Shown piece by piece: positions 1-6,898 of a stretch of 28,294 nt of DNA. The position numbers and the translations under genes are program-made. Under the pieces are notes generated by a model. The model saw nothing but the letters and a program-made list of their open reading frames with translations. It was not told the DNA's origin and ran no database searches. The stretch comes from Lachnospiraceae bacterium (GTDB lineage: Bacteria; Bacillota_A; Clostridia; Lachnospirales; Lachnospiraceae): contig JAFXDD010000035.1 in the NCBI GenBank assembly GCA_017516285.1, positions 1-28,294 of the forward strand, read 5' to 3'. Positions within the stretch are counted from its first letter, which is position 1; every line of letters begins with the position of its first letter.

Positions 1-291
1 CGGAAGTCCGTCTAATGCCTCCATTACCGCCCTGTTTGTCACCTGCATTGCTTCCTGAATGGTTTTGCCTTTTACCAGCTCTGTGGCCATAGAACTGGTT
101 GCAACAGCCGCACCACAGCCAAAGGTTTTAAACTTTACATCACGAATAATACCGTTATCATCAATATCCAGATACATACGCATAATATCCCCGCATTTTG
201 CATTGCCTACGGTACCTACTCCACTGGCATTTTCAATTTCGCCCACATTTCTGGGATTAGAAAAATGGTCCATTACTTTTTCTGTATACAT
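1..291 (-). CDS. nifU: NifU/IscU-like Fe-S cluster scaffold protein (partial, C-terminus beyond window)
   Basis: Scaffold on which [2Fe-2S]/[4Fe-4S] clusters are assembled from cysteine-derived sulfur before transfer to apoproteins in the cytosol. The first 97 residues are visible. They begin MYTEKVMDHFSNPRN and include the scaffold motifs AKCGD (Cys33, Asp35) and TFGCGAA (Cys59), both cluster ligands in the IscU/NifU N-terminal family. The third ligand Cys would lie past position 1. The ATG follows an AAGGAG site. The gene starts 19 nt after the nifS stop codon on the same strand, so the two form a desulfurase-scaffold operon. Whether this is the short NifU-like form or carries extra domains cannot be seen because the gene is cut. 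Confidence 0.93.
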   Translation of the reverse strand, partial: MYTEKVMDHFSNPRNVGEIENASGVGTVGNAKCGDIMRMYLDIDDNGIIRDVKFKTFGCGAAVATSSMATELVKGKTIQEAMQVTNRAVMEALDGLP

Positions 292-310
292 AATATTTCA
301 CTCCTTAAGA

Positions 311-1492
311 TTATTTCTGTTTCTTCACAAAGTCTTCATATAACGGAGACATGGCACGAAGCTTTTCTACAATTTCTGCAACCGCAGCTACCGTAAAATC
401 AACCTCTTCTCTGGTAGTTTCCTCACTAATGGTAAGTCTCAAAGAACCATGGGCAATTTCATGAGGAAGCCCGATAGCCAACAACACATGAGACGGGTCC
501 AGAGAACCGGAAGTACATGCCGATCCGCTGCTGGCACAAATCCCCTTCATATCCAACATAATTAACAAAGACTCTCCTTCAATAAATTGGAAGGAAAAAT
601 TAATATTATTTGGCAGACGCTTTTCTCTGTCTCCATTTAATCTGCAATAAGGAACCTTGGCTTCTATTTCAGAAATAAAATAATCACGAAGAGCTATCTC
701 ACACTCTGTACGCTCTCTCATAGTAGCCATAGCTCTGGAAGCCGCAGCCCCTAAACCCACAATACCCGGTACATTCTCGGTACCTGCTCTTCTGGAACGC
801 TCTTGTGCACCACCGTGAATGAAAGAACGAAGCTTCAGACCTTTTCTGATATATAAGAATCCTATACCTTTAGGACCATTTAACTTATGTCCGCTGGCTG
901 AAAGCATATCAATATGATATTCTTCTACATTAATAGGAACCTGTCCGTAAGCCTGTACTGCATCTGTATGGAAAATAATACCGTGCTCCTTAGCAATCGC
1001 GCCGATTTCCTTAATTGGTTGAATGGTACCGATTTCGTTATTGGCAAACATGACGGAAATTAATATGGTATCCGGACGAATAGCCTCCTTTAACTCATCC
1101 AGCTTAAGCACGCCATGCTCATCTACTCCTACGTAAGTAACCTCATAGCCCTGCTTCTCTAAATACTGACAGGTGTGCAATACCGCATGGTGCTCAATAG
1201 CAGACGTAATAATATGCTTACCTTTCCCTGCATATGCCTCTGCAGCAGCCTTAATGGCCCAGTTGTCGGACTCAGAACCTCCTGCCGTAAAATAAATATC
1301 ACTTGCTTTTGCACCAAGGCTGTCCGCAATAATTTCTCTGGCATCGCTTACCGCCTTCTTACTCTCTGCGGCCAAAGAATATACACTGCTTGGATTACCA
1401 TAAAACTGACTAAAGTATGGCAACATGGCCTCTACCACCTCCGGTGCGGTTTTGGTAGTAGCCGCATTATCTAAATATATGAATTTACTCAT
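311..1492 (-). CDS. nifS: Cysteine desulfurase (NifS/IscS class V aminotransferase fold)
   Basis: PLP-dependent enzyme that takes sulfur from L-cysteine as an enzyme persulfide and passes it to the scaffold encoded next door. From ATG 1492 it is 393 aa, normal for the family. Visible landmarks are YLDNAATT near the N-terminus, the PLP lysine in SASGHK (Lys203), and the mobile-loop catalytic cysteine in SSGSACTSG (Cys326), typical of group I NifS/IscS. The frame stays open to a TTG at 1513, but that extension contains the AAAGGAG ribosome binding site of the ATG at 1492, so the ATG is preferred. A sigma-A type promoter and a palindrome lie upstream. No IscR/Rrf2 regulator gene is present in the window. 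Confidence 0.95.
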   Translation of the reverse strand: MSKFIYLDNAATTKTAPEVVEAMLPYFSQFYGNPSSVYSLAAESKKAVSDAREIIADSLGAKASDIYFTAGGSESDNWAIKAAAEAYAGKGKHIITSAIEHHAVLHTCQYLEKQGYEVTYVGVDEHGVLKLDELKEAIRPDTILISVMFANNEIGTIQPIKEIGAIAKEHGIIFHTDAVQAYGQVPINVEEYHIDMLSASGHKLNGPKGIGFLYIRKGLKLRSFIHGGAQERSRRAGTENVPGIVGLGAAASRAMATMRERTECEIALRDYFISEIEAKVPYCRLNGDREKRLPNNINFSFQFIEGESLLIMLDMKGICASSGSACTSGSLDPSHVLLAIGLPHEIAHGSLRLTISEETTREEVDFTVAAVAEIVEKLRAMSPLYEDFVKKQK

Positions 1493-1511
1493 AAAATCAA
1501 TACTCCTTTTC

Positions 1512-1536
1512 AATTCCTAGTAAATTACTACGAATT
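1512..1536. promoter_or_regulatory. 25-bp near-perfect palindrome in the nifS leader, probable operator
   Basis: On the plus strand the half AATTCCTAGTAA and the half TTACTACGAATT flank a single central A at 1524; 11 of 12 base pairs are symmetrical and only 1517/1531 mismatch. It starts a few bases after the predicted transcription start and precedes the nifS ribosome binding site. The position and the ATTCCTA...-like half-sites suggest a dimeric repressor of the Rrf2 type (IscR/CymR), but that assignment is an inference. Confidence 0.7.
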
Positions 1537-1545
1537 CCAAACTCC

Positions 1546-1574
1546 ACTATAACACTCCCGTATAAACTTGTCAA
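1546..1574 (-). promoter_or_regulatory. Sigma-A type promoter of nifS-nifU
   Basis: On the minus strand a perfect -35 TTGACA (1574-1569) is followed by a 17-bp spacer and a -10 TATAGT (1551-1546, 5 of 6). The predicted start near 1539 gives a leader of about 45 nt containing the palindrome at 1512-1536. Confidence 0.8.
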
Positions 1575-1668
1575 ATACAAAGCACCGAAAAATGCTGTTT
1601 TTAACGTCTAACTATGGAAAAATTTACATATACTCATAGAAATAATACTAGGGAAGCTGCGTGGAAGC

Positions 1669-3000
1669 ATGAAAAATAAATTATCCAAACATCCGCTTAT
1701 AACAGGTACTCTTATTTTATCTTCAGCAAATATAATAACCCGTATTATCGGATTTTTTTATCGTGTATATTTATCCAGAATATTTGGTGCGGAGGGCATG
1801 GGAATTATCCAACTGACGGGACCTGTCAGTGCCATGGTCTTTGCGCTTACCGGAGCCGGCATGCAGACTGCCATTTCCAAATGTGTTTCTGCCATATCTC
1901 TTACGGAAAGAAAAAGAAGACGTGAATATTTATATTATGGACTTTCCTTTGTGCTGTTATTCTCCGCTATATGCAGTTATCTGGTTTACACCTATGCAGA
2001 CCTTTTATCCGTCCGTTTTCTTTCCGAAGCACGTACCGCTCCTATTTTACGTGTTTTGGCATTCTCCTTTCCATTAAGTGCTGCCCATGCCTGCATCAAT
2101 GGTTATTTTCTTGGAAAGCGCAAGACCTCACTGCCTGCCATCAGCCAGCTTGTAGAACAGCTTGCACGTGTTAGTATTGTCTATATATGCTGCACCAGCT
2201 TTTTAGCTACAGATGATATACCGGATCTGACCTTTACTGCCTGGGGTGTTTGTCTGGGTGAAGCCGCTGCATTATGTGTCTCTTCCCTGGGTTTAATCAT
2301 AAGCAGCCGAAAGGCAGCGAGTGGTTTGAAGCTCATTGCACATCCTGCCAACAAAGACAAAAACACTTTAACCACGCTCTTAAAAATGTCTGTACCACTA
2401 AGTGCCAACCGGTTAGCCGTAAATTTTCTTGGAAGCATTGAAGCCATTCGTATACCTATCATGCTTCAGGTTTACGGCATGTCCGACAGTGCCGCCCTTA
2501 GTACTTATGGTATTTTAACCGGCATGGCACTGCCCGTGCTCTTTTTTCCCGGAGCCTTTACCGGTGCCTTATCTGCCATGCTTTTACCTACCATTTCAGA
2601 AGCACACAGTAAAAATGATAAGGAACGAATTAAAACTATCACAATAAATGCCACTTTTTTTGTAGTATTTGCCGGACTGTTATTCGGAATACTGTTTTTT
2701 ATGTTTTCTGACTTTCTGGGTACCGTTGTATTCAAGGAGCCACTGGCAGGCGCCTACATCCGGGCTCTTTGCTTACTTTGCCCCTTTATGTATGTCAATG
2801 GTATTTTTACAGGCATTTTACAGGGTCTTGGGAAAGCCATGACGATTTTCTTTATAAATGTAACAGGGCTGCTCATTCGCCTGTGCTTTGTATTCTTCCT
2901 GATACCACAATTGGGGATTAAAGGCTATTTGACCGGCCTGTTAGTCAGTCAGCTCTACTCCAGCGCCATGTATCTATGGAATTGCTATCGCTTAAAGTAA
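1669..3000 (+). CDS. SpoVB-like polysaccharide/lipid flippase (MOP superfamily)
   Basis: Integral membrane protein of the multidrug/oligosaccharidyl-lipid/polysaccharide exporter superfamily, resembling SpoVB and other lipid-linked sugar flippases. The N-terminus fits the polysaccharide-synthesis branch: a short basic start, then ANIITRIIGFFYRVYLSRIF and GAEGMGIIQL. Many hydrophobic segments (about 12) follow, with basic loops such as ERKRRREY between them. At 443 aa it is somewhat shorter than Bacillus SpoVB. The ribosome binding site is weak (GGAAGC), so the start is less sure than the family. It is divergent from nifS across a 176-bp gap. Substrate is unknown; a role in spore cortex precursor export is possible but not shown by the sequence. 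Confidence 0.82.
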   Translation: MKNKLSKHPLITGTLILSSANIITRIIGFFYRVYLSRIFGAEGMGIIQLTGPVSAMVFALTGAGMQTAISKCVSAISLTERKRRREYLYYGLSFVLLFSAICSYLVYTYADLLSVRFLSEARTAPILRVLAFSFPLSAAHACINGYFLGKRKTSLPAISQLVEQLARVSIVYICCTSFLATDDIPDLTFTAWGVCLGEAAALCVSSLGLIISSRKAASGLKLIAHPANKDKNTLTTLLKMSVPLSANRLAVNFLGSIEAIRIPIMLQVYGMSDSAALSTYGILTGMALPVLFFPGAFTGALSAMLLPTISEAHSKNDKERIKTITINATFFVVFAGLLFGILFFMFSDFLGTVVFKEPLAGAYIRALCLLCPFMYVNGIFTGILQGLGKAMTIFFINVTGLLIRLCFVFFLIPQLGIKGYLTGLLVSQLYSSAMYLWNCYRLK

Positions 3001-3036
3001 TATAGATTAAAATAAATCAATACATTTGATTAATTT
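3001..3036 (+). terminator. Weak AT-rich hairpin after the flippase gene
   Basis: AATCAA and TTGATT flank a short loop and are followed by AATTTT just after the flippase stop codon. The stem is only about 6 bp and AT-only, so termination here would be inefficient. Confidence 0.25.
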
Positions 3037-3042
3037 TCACTC

Positions 3043-3071
3043 TTGCATTTTCTGTTCTATAGCATTATAAT
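3043..3071 (+). promoter_or_regulatory. Candidate promoter of the DAHP synthase gene
   Basis: A perfect -10 TATAAT (3066-3071) lies 17 bp after TTGCAT (3043-3048), a weak -35 keeping only the TTG. The predicted start near 3078 gives a 37-nt leader. No leader peptide, T-box or attenuator is seen in the 114-bp gap. Confidence 0.5.
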
Positions 3072-3114
3072 TACATGGATTATTGGCTTTTTGCCATAAC
3101 AAAGGAGAATATTT

Positions 3115-4143
3115 ATGAGCTTCATTTACGAAAAATTATTACCTACTCCGCAGGAAATCATTGCAGAGTACCCATTAACCCCTGAATTAACTGCACAGAA
3201 GGCAAAGCGTGATGCAGAAATTGCAGACGTTTTTACCGGTAAAAGCAACAAGTTCATCGTTATTGTTGGTCCATGTTCTGCTGATAACGAAGAGTCCGTT
3301 TGTGAATACATCCAGAAATTATCCGTTGTAAACGAACAGGTAAAGAACAAATTAATTATTATTCCACGTATATATACCAACAAACCTCGTACTACCGGTG
3401 AAGGCTACAAAGGACTCGCCAGTCAGCCTGACCCAAATAAAGCCGAAAACTTTGTGGCAGGTCTGATAGCAATGCGAAAGATGCACATTCGTGCTATGCA
3501 GGAAACTGGCTTAAGTGCCGCAGACGAAATGCTGTATCCGGAAAACTATCCATATGTAGAGGATTTACTCTCTTACGTGGCTATCGGTGCACGCTCTGTA
3601 GAGGACCAGCACCACCGTCTGGTAGTAAGCGGATTTGATGTGGCTACCGGCATGAAAAACCCTACCAGTGGTGACGTAACCGTTATGCTTAATTCCGTGT
3701 TTGCAGCACAGCATCCACACAAATTTACCTATCGTGGTTATGAAGTCAGCACTCCCGGCAATCCTTTGGCTCACACCATTTTACGTGGCTCCGTTTCCAA
3801 GAATGGCCGCAACCTGCCAAATTATCATTACGAGGATTTGACCAACCTGCTTCAGATGTACAATGAGCGTGACTTACAGAACCCTGCCTGCATCGTGGAT
3901 ACTAACCACTCTAACTCCAATAAGCAATACAAACAGCAGGTTCGTATCGCCAAGGAAATTCTGCACTCCCGCAAACTGGACGCAGACATCCATAGGCTGG
4001 TTAAGGGTCTCATGATTGAAAGCTATCTGGAAGAAGGCTGCCAGAAGGTTACCGAAGGTATCTATGGCAAGTCCATTACCGACCCATGCCTTGGCTGGGA
4101 AGACACAGAAAATCTTTTATATCATATTGCAAACAATGTTTAA
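3115..4143 (+). CDS. aroF: 3-deoxy-7-phosphoheptulonate (DAHP) synthase, class I alpha (AroF/G/H type)
   Basis: First committed enzyme of the shikimate pathway; it condenses phosphoenolpyruvate with erythrose 4-phosphate to DAHP in the cytosol. The 342-aa length fits the AroF/G/H-type class. Diagnostic stretches are VGPCSAD (residues 51-57), IPRIYTNKPRTTGEGYKG, GARSVEDQHHR and VDTNHSNSNK, which hold the PEP-, phosphate- and metal-binding residues of the family. The ATG follows AAAGGAG with good spacing. Which E. coli paralogue (aroF, aroG or aroH) it matches cannot be decided by eye, so the symbol is nominal; the feedback effector is likewise unknown. Its stop codon overlaps that of the convergent kinase gene, and its terminator lies inside that gene. 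Confidence 0.93.
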   Translation: MSFIYEKLLPTPQEIIAEYPLTPELTAQKAKRDAEIADVFTGKSNKFIVIVGPCSADNEESVCEYIQKLSVVNEQVKNKLIIIPRIYTNKPRTTGEGYKGLASQPDPNKAENFVAGLIAMRKMHIRAMQETGLSAADEMLYPENYPYVEDLLSYVAIGARSVEDQHHRLVVSGFDVATGMKNPTSGDVTVMLNSVFAAQHPHKFTYRGYEVSTPGNPLAHTILRGSVSKNGRNLPNYHYEDLTNLLQMYNERDLQNPACIVDTNHSNSNKQYKQQVRIAKEILHSRKLDADIHRLVKGLMIESYLEEGCQKVTEGIYGKSITDPCLGWEDTENLLYHIANNV

Positions 4144-4964
4144 AGACTGATTTTACTGACAGCTTCAAAAACTTCTGCTGCGCTCTGGTATCTTTTAATA
4201 GCATCCAGAGCACAGCATTTGTCCAGAACAGGTTGCCACCTGTTCTTTTTTTGCACATCCTTTTTTGACAGCACAAAATGACCATAGCATTTCCCTGGAT
4301 TTTGCCCTTCTAATAAATAAAACAGAGTAACACCAAGGCTGAAAACATCTGTAGCAGGACTTAGTTTTTGCTGCAAATGCCAACACTCCGGCGGCGCATA
4401 TCCCAAGGTTCCCCTGAAAGCCTTTTCCTTCCTTATTTCCGCCATTTTTACTGCCATACCGTAGTCAACAAGCACCATTCCGCCCATGGGCTCTATGAGC
4501 AAATTAGAGGGCTTCAAATCACCATACACAACACCCTTTTTATGTAAGTAAGCCAGAATTCTGCACACTTTCAGGATAATCTCTCTTACCTCCGCTTCCG
4601 ACATTTTACCCTGTGCAAGCATTTTTTGTTCCAGATTGATGCTCGTATGATAAGACATGATAAAGTATCTTCTGGCAGACTCTTCAAAATATCCATAAAA
4701 TTCCGGTATGCCCTCCAAACGAAGCCCACTTAACACCCTCGCTTCTCTGGTTAATACCTGTTGCATTCGCTGTAAACTTATCTCTGTCTCTAATCCTGCA
4801 ATCTGCGCAGCTCCTTTTGCTTCTCCTACCGCTTTTACTACCACCCTGTGCTCTGTATTTCTCAGTCTTGCCAGATAAATCTCAGCCATGTGACCGCCCG
4901 AAATTCTGCTTACAATTTCACAGGGAAATTCCTGACTTGTACACTCTCCTATCCCAAAAACCAT
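4140..4964 (-). CDS. Serine/threonine protein kinase-like protein, cytosolic, non-RD type
   Basis: Hanks-type kinase domain filling almost all of a 274-aa protein, with no membrane segment or PASTA repeats. Motifs in order: a degenerate glycine loop SGGHMAEIYLAR, the lysine in VVVKAV, the helix-C glutamate in LTREARVL, the catalytic loop VVYGDLKPSN (YGD in place of HRD, with Asp, Lys and Asn kept), DYG in place of DFG, then GTLGYAPPE and TDVFSLGVTLFYLL. Catalytic residues are present, so it may be active. ATG 4964 is preferred over ATG 4970 because GGGAGG is 6 nt from the former and abuts the latter. The start overlaps the upstream 174-aa gene by 47 nt, suggesting translational coupling. The stop overlaps the convergent DAHP synthase stop. 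Confidence 0.85.
   Translation of the reverse strand: MVFGIGECTSQEFPCEIVSRISGGHMAEIYLARLRNTEHRVVVKAVGEAKGAAQIAGLETEISLQRMQQVLTREARVLSGLRLEGIPEFYGYFEESARRYFIMSYHTSINLEQKMLAQGKMSEAEVREIILKVCRILAYLHKKGVVYGDLKPSNLLIEPMGGMVLVDYGMAVKMAEIRKEKAFRGTLGYAPPECWHLQQKLSPATDVFSLGVTLFYLLEGQNPGKCYGHFVLSKKDVQKKNRWQPVLDKCCALDAIKRYQSAAEVFEAVSKISL
4225..4252 (+). terminator. Intrinsic terminator of the DAHP synthase transcript, inside the kinase gene
   Basis: AGAACAGGT (4225-4233), loop TGCC and ACCTGTTCT (4238-4246) form a perfect 9-bp stem followed by TTTTTT (4247-4252). It lies about 80 nt after the DAHP synthase stop codon, within antisense kinase coding sequence near that protein's C-terminus. It is the only strong plus-strand terminator in this neighbourhood. 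Confidence 0.85.
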
Positions 4965-5442
4965 AATCATCCTCCCACATCATAAAATACCCCCATTCCA
5001 AATGCCCCATGCTTTGCTCTCTCAGCATATCAGCTTTTAAACGATTAGCAACTTCTTCCGGTTCCCAGCCTTCTGCCATCTCATCATGTTGACTCCACAT
5101 TTTCTCCAATTCTGTGCCGTAATGGTACATCTGCCCTTGAAAATATAAATGCAGCCTTGGTACTTCCTGCAATCCATAAATACTTTGGTAAGCACGCAAA
5201 TACTCTCCAAGGCGTTTTAATTCTCTTTGGATGGACAGCTGCCCCTTTTCAAAAAAAGGCGCCAGCTCCTGCCAAAACCATTTTTCCAGCCTCTGCGTGA
5301 ATATATCACCATTCTCTTTCACCCCCTCCTTTAATACACACCAAAAATAACACAGACTTTTTCCCTGTGCTAATTGAAAGCTCCATATGTGCCCCTTGGT
5401 AAAATAGGTGTTTTGGTCTAAATACCCTTCTGTATGATACAT
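4918..5442 (-). CDS. Unrecognised 174-aa protein paired with the kinase
   Basis: I do not recognise this family with confidence. The protein is rich in aromatic residues (many Trp and Tyr), has no signal peptide or membrane helix, and ends WEDDYGFWDRRVYKSGISL. The stretch CYFWCVLKEGVKENGDIFTQ (residues 31-50) sits where a PP2C phosphatase would have its VADGMGG..GE..S segment, so it could be a degenerate PP2C-like partner of the kinase. The metal-binding aspartates of active PP2C are not present, so this is weak inference. A strong TAGGAGGG site precedes ATG 5442 but lies in a hairpin stem. The gene overlaps the kinase gene by 47 nt, so the two products are probably made together. Confidence 0.7.
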   Translation of the reverse strand: MYHTEGYLDQNTYFTKGHIWSFQLAQGKSLCYFWCVLKEGVKENGDIFTQRLEKWFWQELAPFFEKGQLSIQRELKRLGEYLRAYQSIYGLQEVPRLHLYFQGQMYHYGTELEKMWSQHDEMAEGWEPEEVANRLKADMLREQSMGHLEWGYFMMWEDDYGFWDRRVYKSGISL

Positions 5443-5443
5443 A

Positions 5444-5497
5444 AAAATGCCCTCCTAAAAATCCCTATATTACAATTAGGCATTAGGAAGGCATTTT
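5444..5497 (-). promoter_or_regulatory. 15-bp hairpin containing the RBS of the 174-aa gene (attenuator or translational control)
   Basis: On the minus strand AAAATGCCTTCCTAA (5497-5483) pairs with TTAGGAGGGCATTTT (5458-5444): 14 Watson-Crick pairs and one G-U, with a 24-nt loop. The TAGGAGGG ribosome binding site is inside the right arm and the ATG follows two bases later. The A-run before and T-run after the stem also make it look like a bidirectional terminator for the glycosylase gene upstream. Confidence 0.7.
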
Positions 5498-5511
5498 GTC
5501 ACAAAAAATTT

Positions 5512-6168
5512 TTATTTTTTCTCTTTTATAGATAAAAAAGGATGTCTTTCCAAAGTATATCTCCAGGGAAACTCCTTTGCTTCCCCGGCGTAATCAATAT
5601 TGATGCGCTTACTTGCTGCAATTTGGAATCGAGTCTGAACCGGCTTGCCGTTTTCTTCTACACGCTCCATCTCTTTGACACCCCTTGCGGTCTCATCGCT
5701 CTCCACATACAATTCCGCTCCGCACAAATCCAGGCCATTATCTGCTTTGGTCAGCGAAAGTGCCTGACAGAGCTTTCCCGGACCACTGCACAGAGCATAA
5801 GGTTTTTCCTGTCTGCGCCTTGCACGCATCAAATCCAGACCTTCTACAGGCTCCAGGGCACGTATCAGCACACACTCCGGCACATTTTCTGCATTACACA
5901 CCAGATTCAGACAAGAATACATGCCGTAAATCAAGTAAATGTAAGCATGCCCTGCTTCCCCAAACATAATCTCCGTACGGTTGGTTCGCTTCATAGGAAA
6001 AGCATGGCAAGCATAATCCATAGAGTCCTTCGTTCCCTTGTATACCTCTACCTCGACGATACGACCCTTTACCACACCATACGGTGTTTCACGCACCAAA
6101 AGCTTTCCTAAAAGCTCCTTAGCCACAATTTGTGCATCTCTATTATAAAAATCACGATTTAATTTCAT
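5512..6168 (-). CDS. mpg: DNA-3-methyladenine glycosylase (AAG/MPG family)
   Basis: Monofunctional base-excision repair glycosylase that removes alkylated purines (3-methyladenine, hypoxanthine) from DNA. The family signature is clear: LNRDFYNRDAQIVAKELLGK at the N-terminus, then GRIVEVEVYKGTKDSMDYACHAF with the catalytic Glu region, the YIYLIYGMYSCLNLV core, VLIRALEPVEGLDLM and CSGPGKLCQAL. From ATG 6168 it is 218 aa, normal for bacterial members; the frame is open further upstream into the SpoIIM-like gene, but the homologous part begins at MKLNRDFY. The RBS is modest (GAAAGG, about 10 nt away). It starts 25 nt after the SpoIIM-like stop codon. Confidence 0.93.
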   Translation of the reverse strand: MKLNRDFYNRDAQIVAKELLGKLLVRETPYGVVKGRIVEVEVYKGTKDSMDYACHAFPMKRTNRTEIMFGEAGHAYIYLIYGMYSCLNLVCNAENVPECVLIRALEPVEGLDLMRARRRQEKPYALCSGPGKLCQALSLTKADNGLDLCGAELYVESDETARGVKEMERVEENGKPVQTRFQIAASKRINIDYAGEAKEFPWRYTLERHPFLSIKEKK

Positions 6169-6193
6169 ATCTACGGTACCTTTCTGATTGCAG

Positions 6194-6802
6194 TTAAAAA
6201 TATTGCAAAAAACTCTGCAATAGAGCCACATTTACATAACTCTCGCAATAGATTCCCAGTGCAAGCATTGCTAATAACACCGTAATCAACATACCATTCT
6301 GCCATAAATATTTTATCTTGTCTATCCGTGTTTTAAACGCATGTCTTGCTATTATCATACCACAAAAAAGTGCCCCCGCATAGCATATCACATGGGGAAA
6401 ATAAAGAAAAAACCACAAAAACAAGCCCATTACATGATATCTCATAAGGCTTATGTACATACAAGCACCCATGGTAAAGCTTAAGCCTGCCAGCATCCCA
6501 TATACATACCATTTACCAAAGCCCCACCACCATAAAAAACTACCTGCAGCAAGTAACAATAGTCTTCTTGACAAAATATATCCCAGAAAATCCCCTTTAT
6601 TAATGGTATTATCCTTTATCTCCTGAAGAGAATCTACATCCAAAAGTGACAACTCTTCACAGAATTCACTGCCAAGGAACAAAAACAATAAAAACCCGAC
6701 TAAAAAGGAAAGCCCCATAAGCATTTTAAAGGTCTTTGTTTTGGGACTTTTACGCACATCTGTAAATTTATTTTGTAACTGCTTAGAAAGAAACTGCTTC
6801 AT
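6194..6802 (-). CDS. SpoIIM-like integral membrane protein
   Basis: 202-aa polytopic membrane protein with a basic 25-residue N-terminus, about five hydrophobic helices, and an extracellular-looking loop after the first (about residues 45-70). The layout and the GMLAGLSFTMGACMYISLM and FPHVICYAGALFCGMIIARH segments fit the stage II sporulation protein M family. In Bacillus SpoIIM joins SpoIID and SpoIIP in peptidoglycan remodelling during engulfment. SpoIID and SpoIIP are not in the window, so orthology is not proven and a general SpoIIM-domain protein is the alternative. ATG 6802 follows AAGGAGGAG. The start codon and RBS region lie in a perfect 13-bp inverted repeat. Confidence 0.68.
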   Translation of the reverse strand: MKQFLSKQLQNKFTDVRKSPKTKTFKMLMGLSFLVGFLLFLFLGSEFCEELSLLDVDSLQEIKDNTINKGDFLGYILSRRLLLLAAGSFLWWWGFGKWYVYGMLAGLSFTMGACMYISLMRYHVMGLFLWFFLYFPHVICYAGALFCGMIIARHAFKTRIDKIKYLWQNGMLITVLLAMLALGIYCESYVNVALLQSFLQYF

Positions 6803-6838
6803 ACCATATCTCCTCCTTGTCCTATGAGATATGGTATG
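6800..6838 (-). promoter_or_regulatory. Perfect 13-bp inverted repeat ending on the start codon of the SpoIIM-like gene
   Basis: Plus-strand CATACCATATCTC (6800-6812) and GAGATATGGTATG (6826-6838) are exact reverse complements around a 13-nt centre. In the minus-strand RNA the right arm ends in the ATG start codon and part of the AAGGAGGAG site lies in the loop. It could be an RNA hairpin controlling initiation or a repressor operator. Confidence 0.75.
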
Positions 6839-6863
6839 CTATAAAAGAAAAATATATGATAAA

Positions 6864-6885
6864 TACCCGGGCAAAAACCCGGGTA
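6864..6885 (-). terminator. Hairpin after the Nudix gene, probable terminator
   Basis: ACCCGGG (6865-6871) and CCCGGGT (6878-6884), with an extra T-A pair outside, enclose a 6-nt loop; on the minus strand the stem is followed by an AT-rich stretch ATTTATCATATATTTTTC. The stem is strong but the U-run is broken, so termination may be partial. It would separate nudF from the SpoIIM-like gene. Confidence 0.6.
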
Positions 6886-6898
6886 CATACATCTATCC

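Noticed and set aside
5542..6111. 189-codon open frame on the plus strand opposite the glycosylase gene
   Set aside because: No recognisable domain, no good RBS, and the minus-strand protein is a clear family member.
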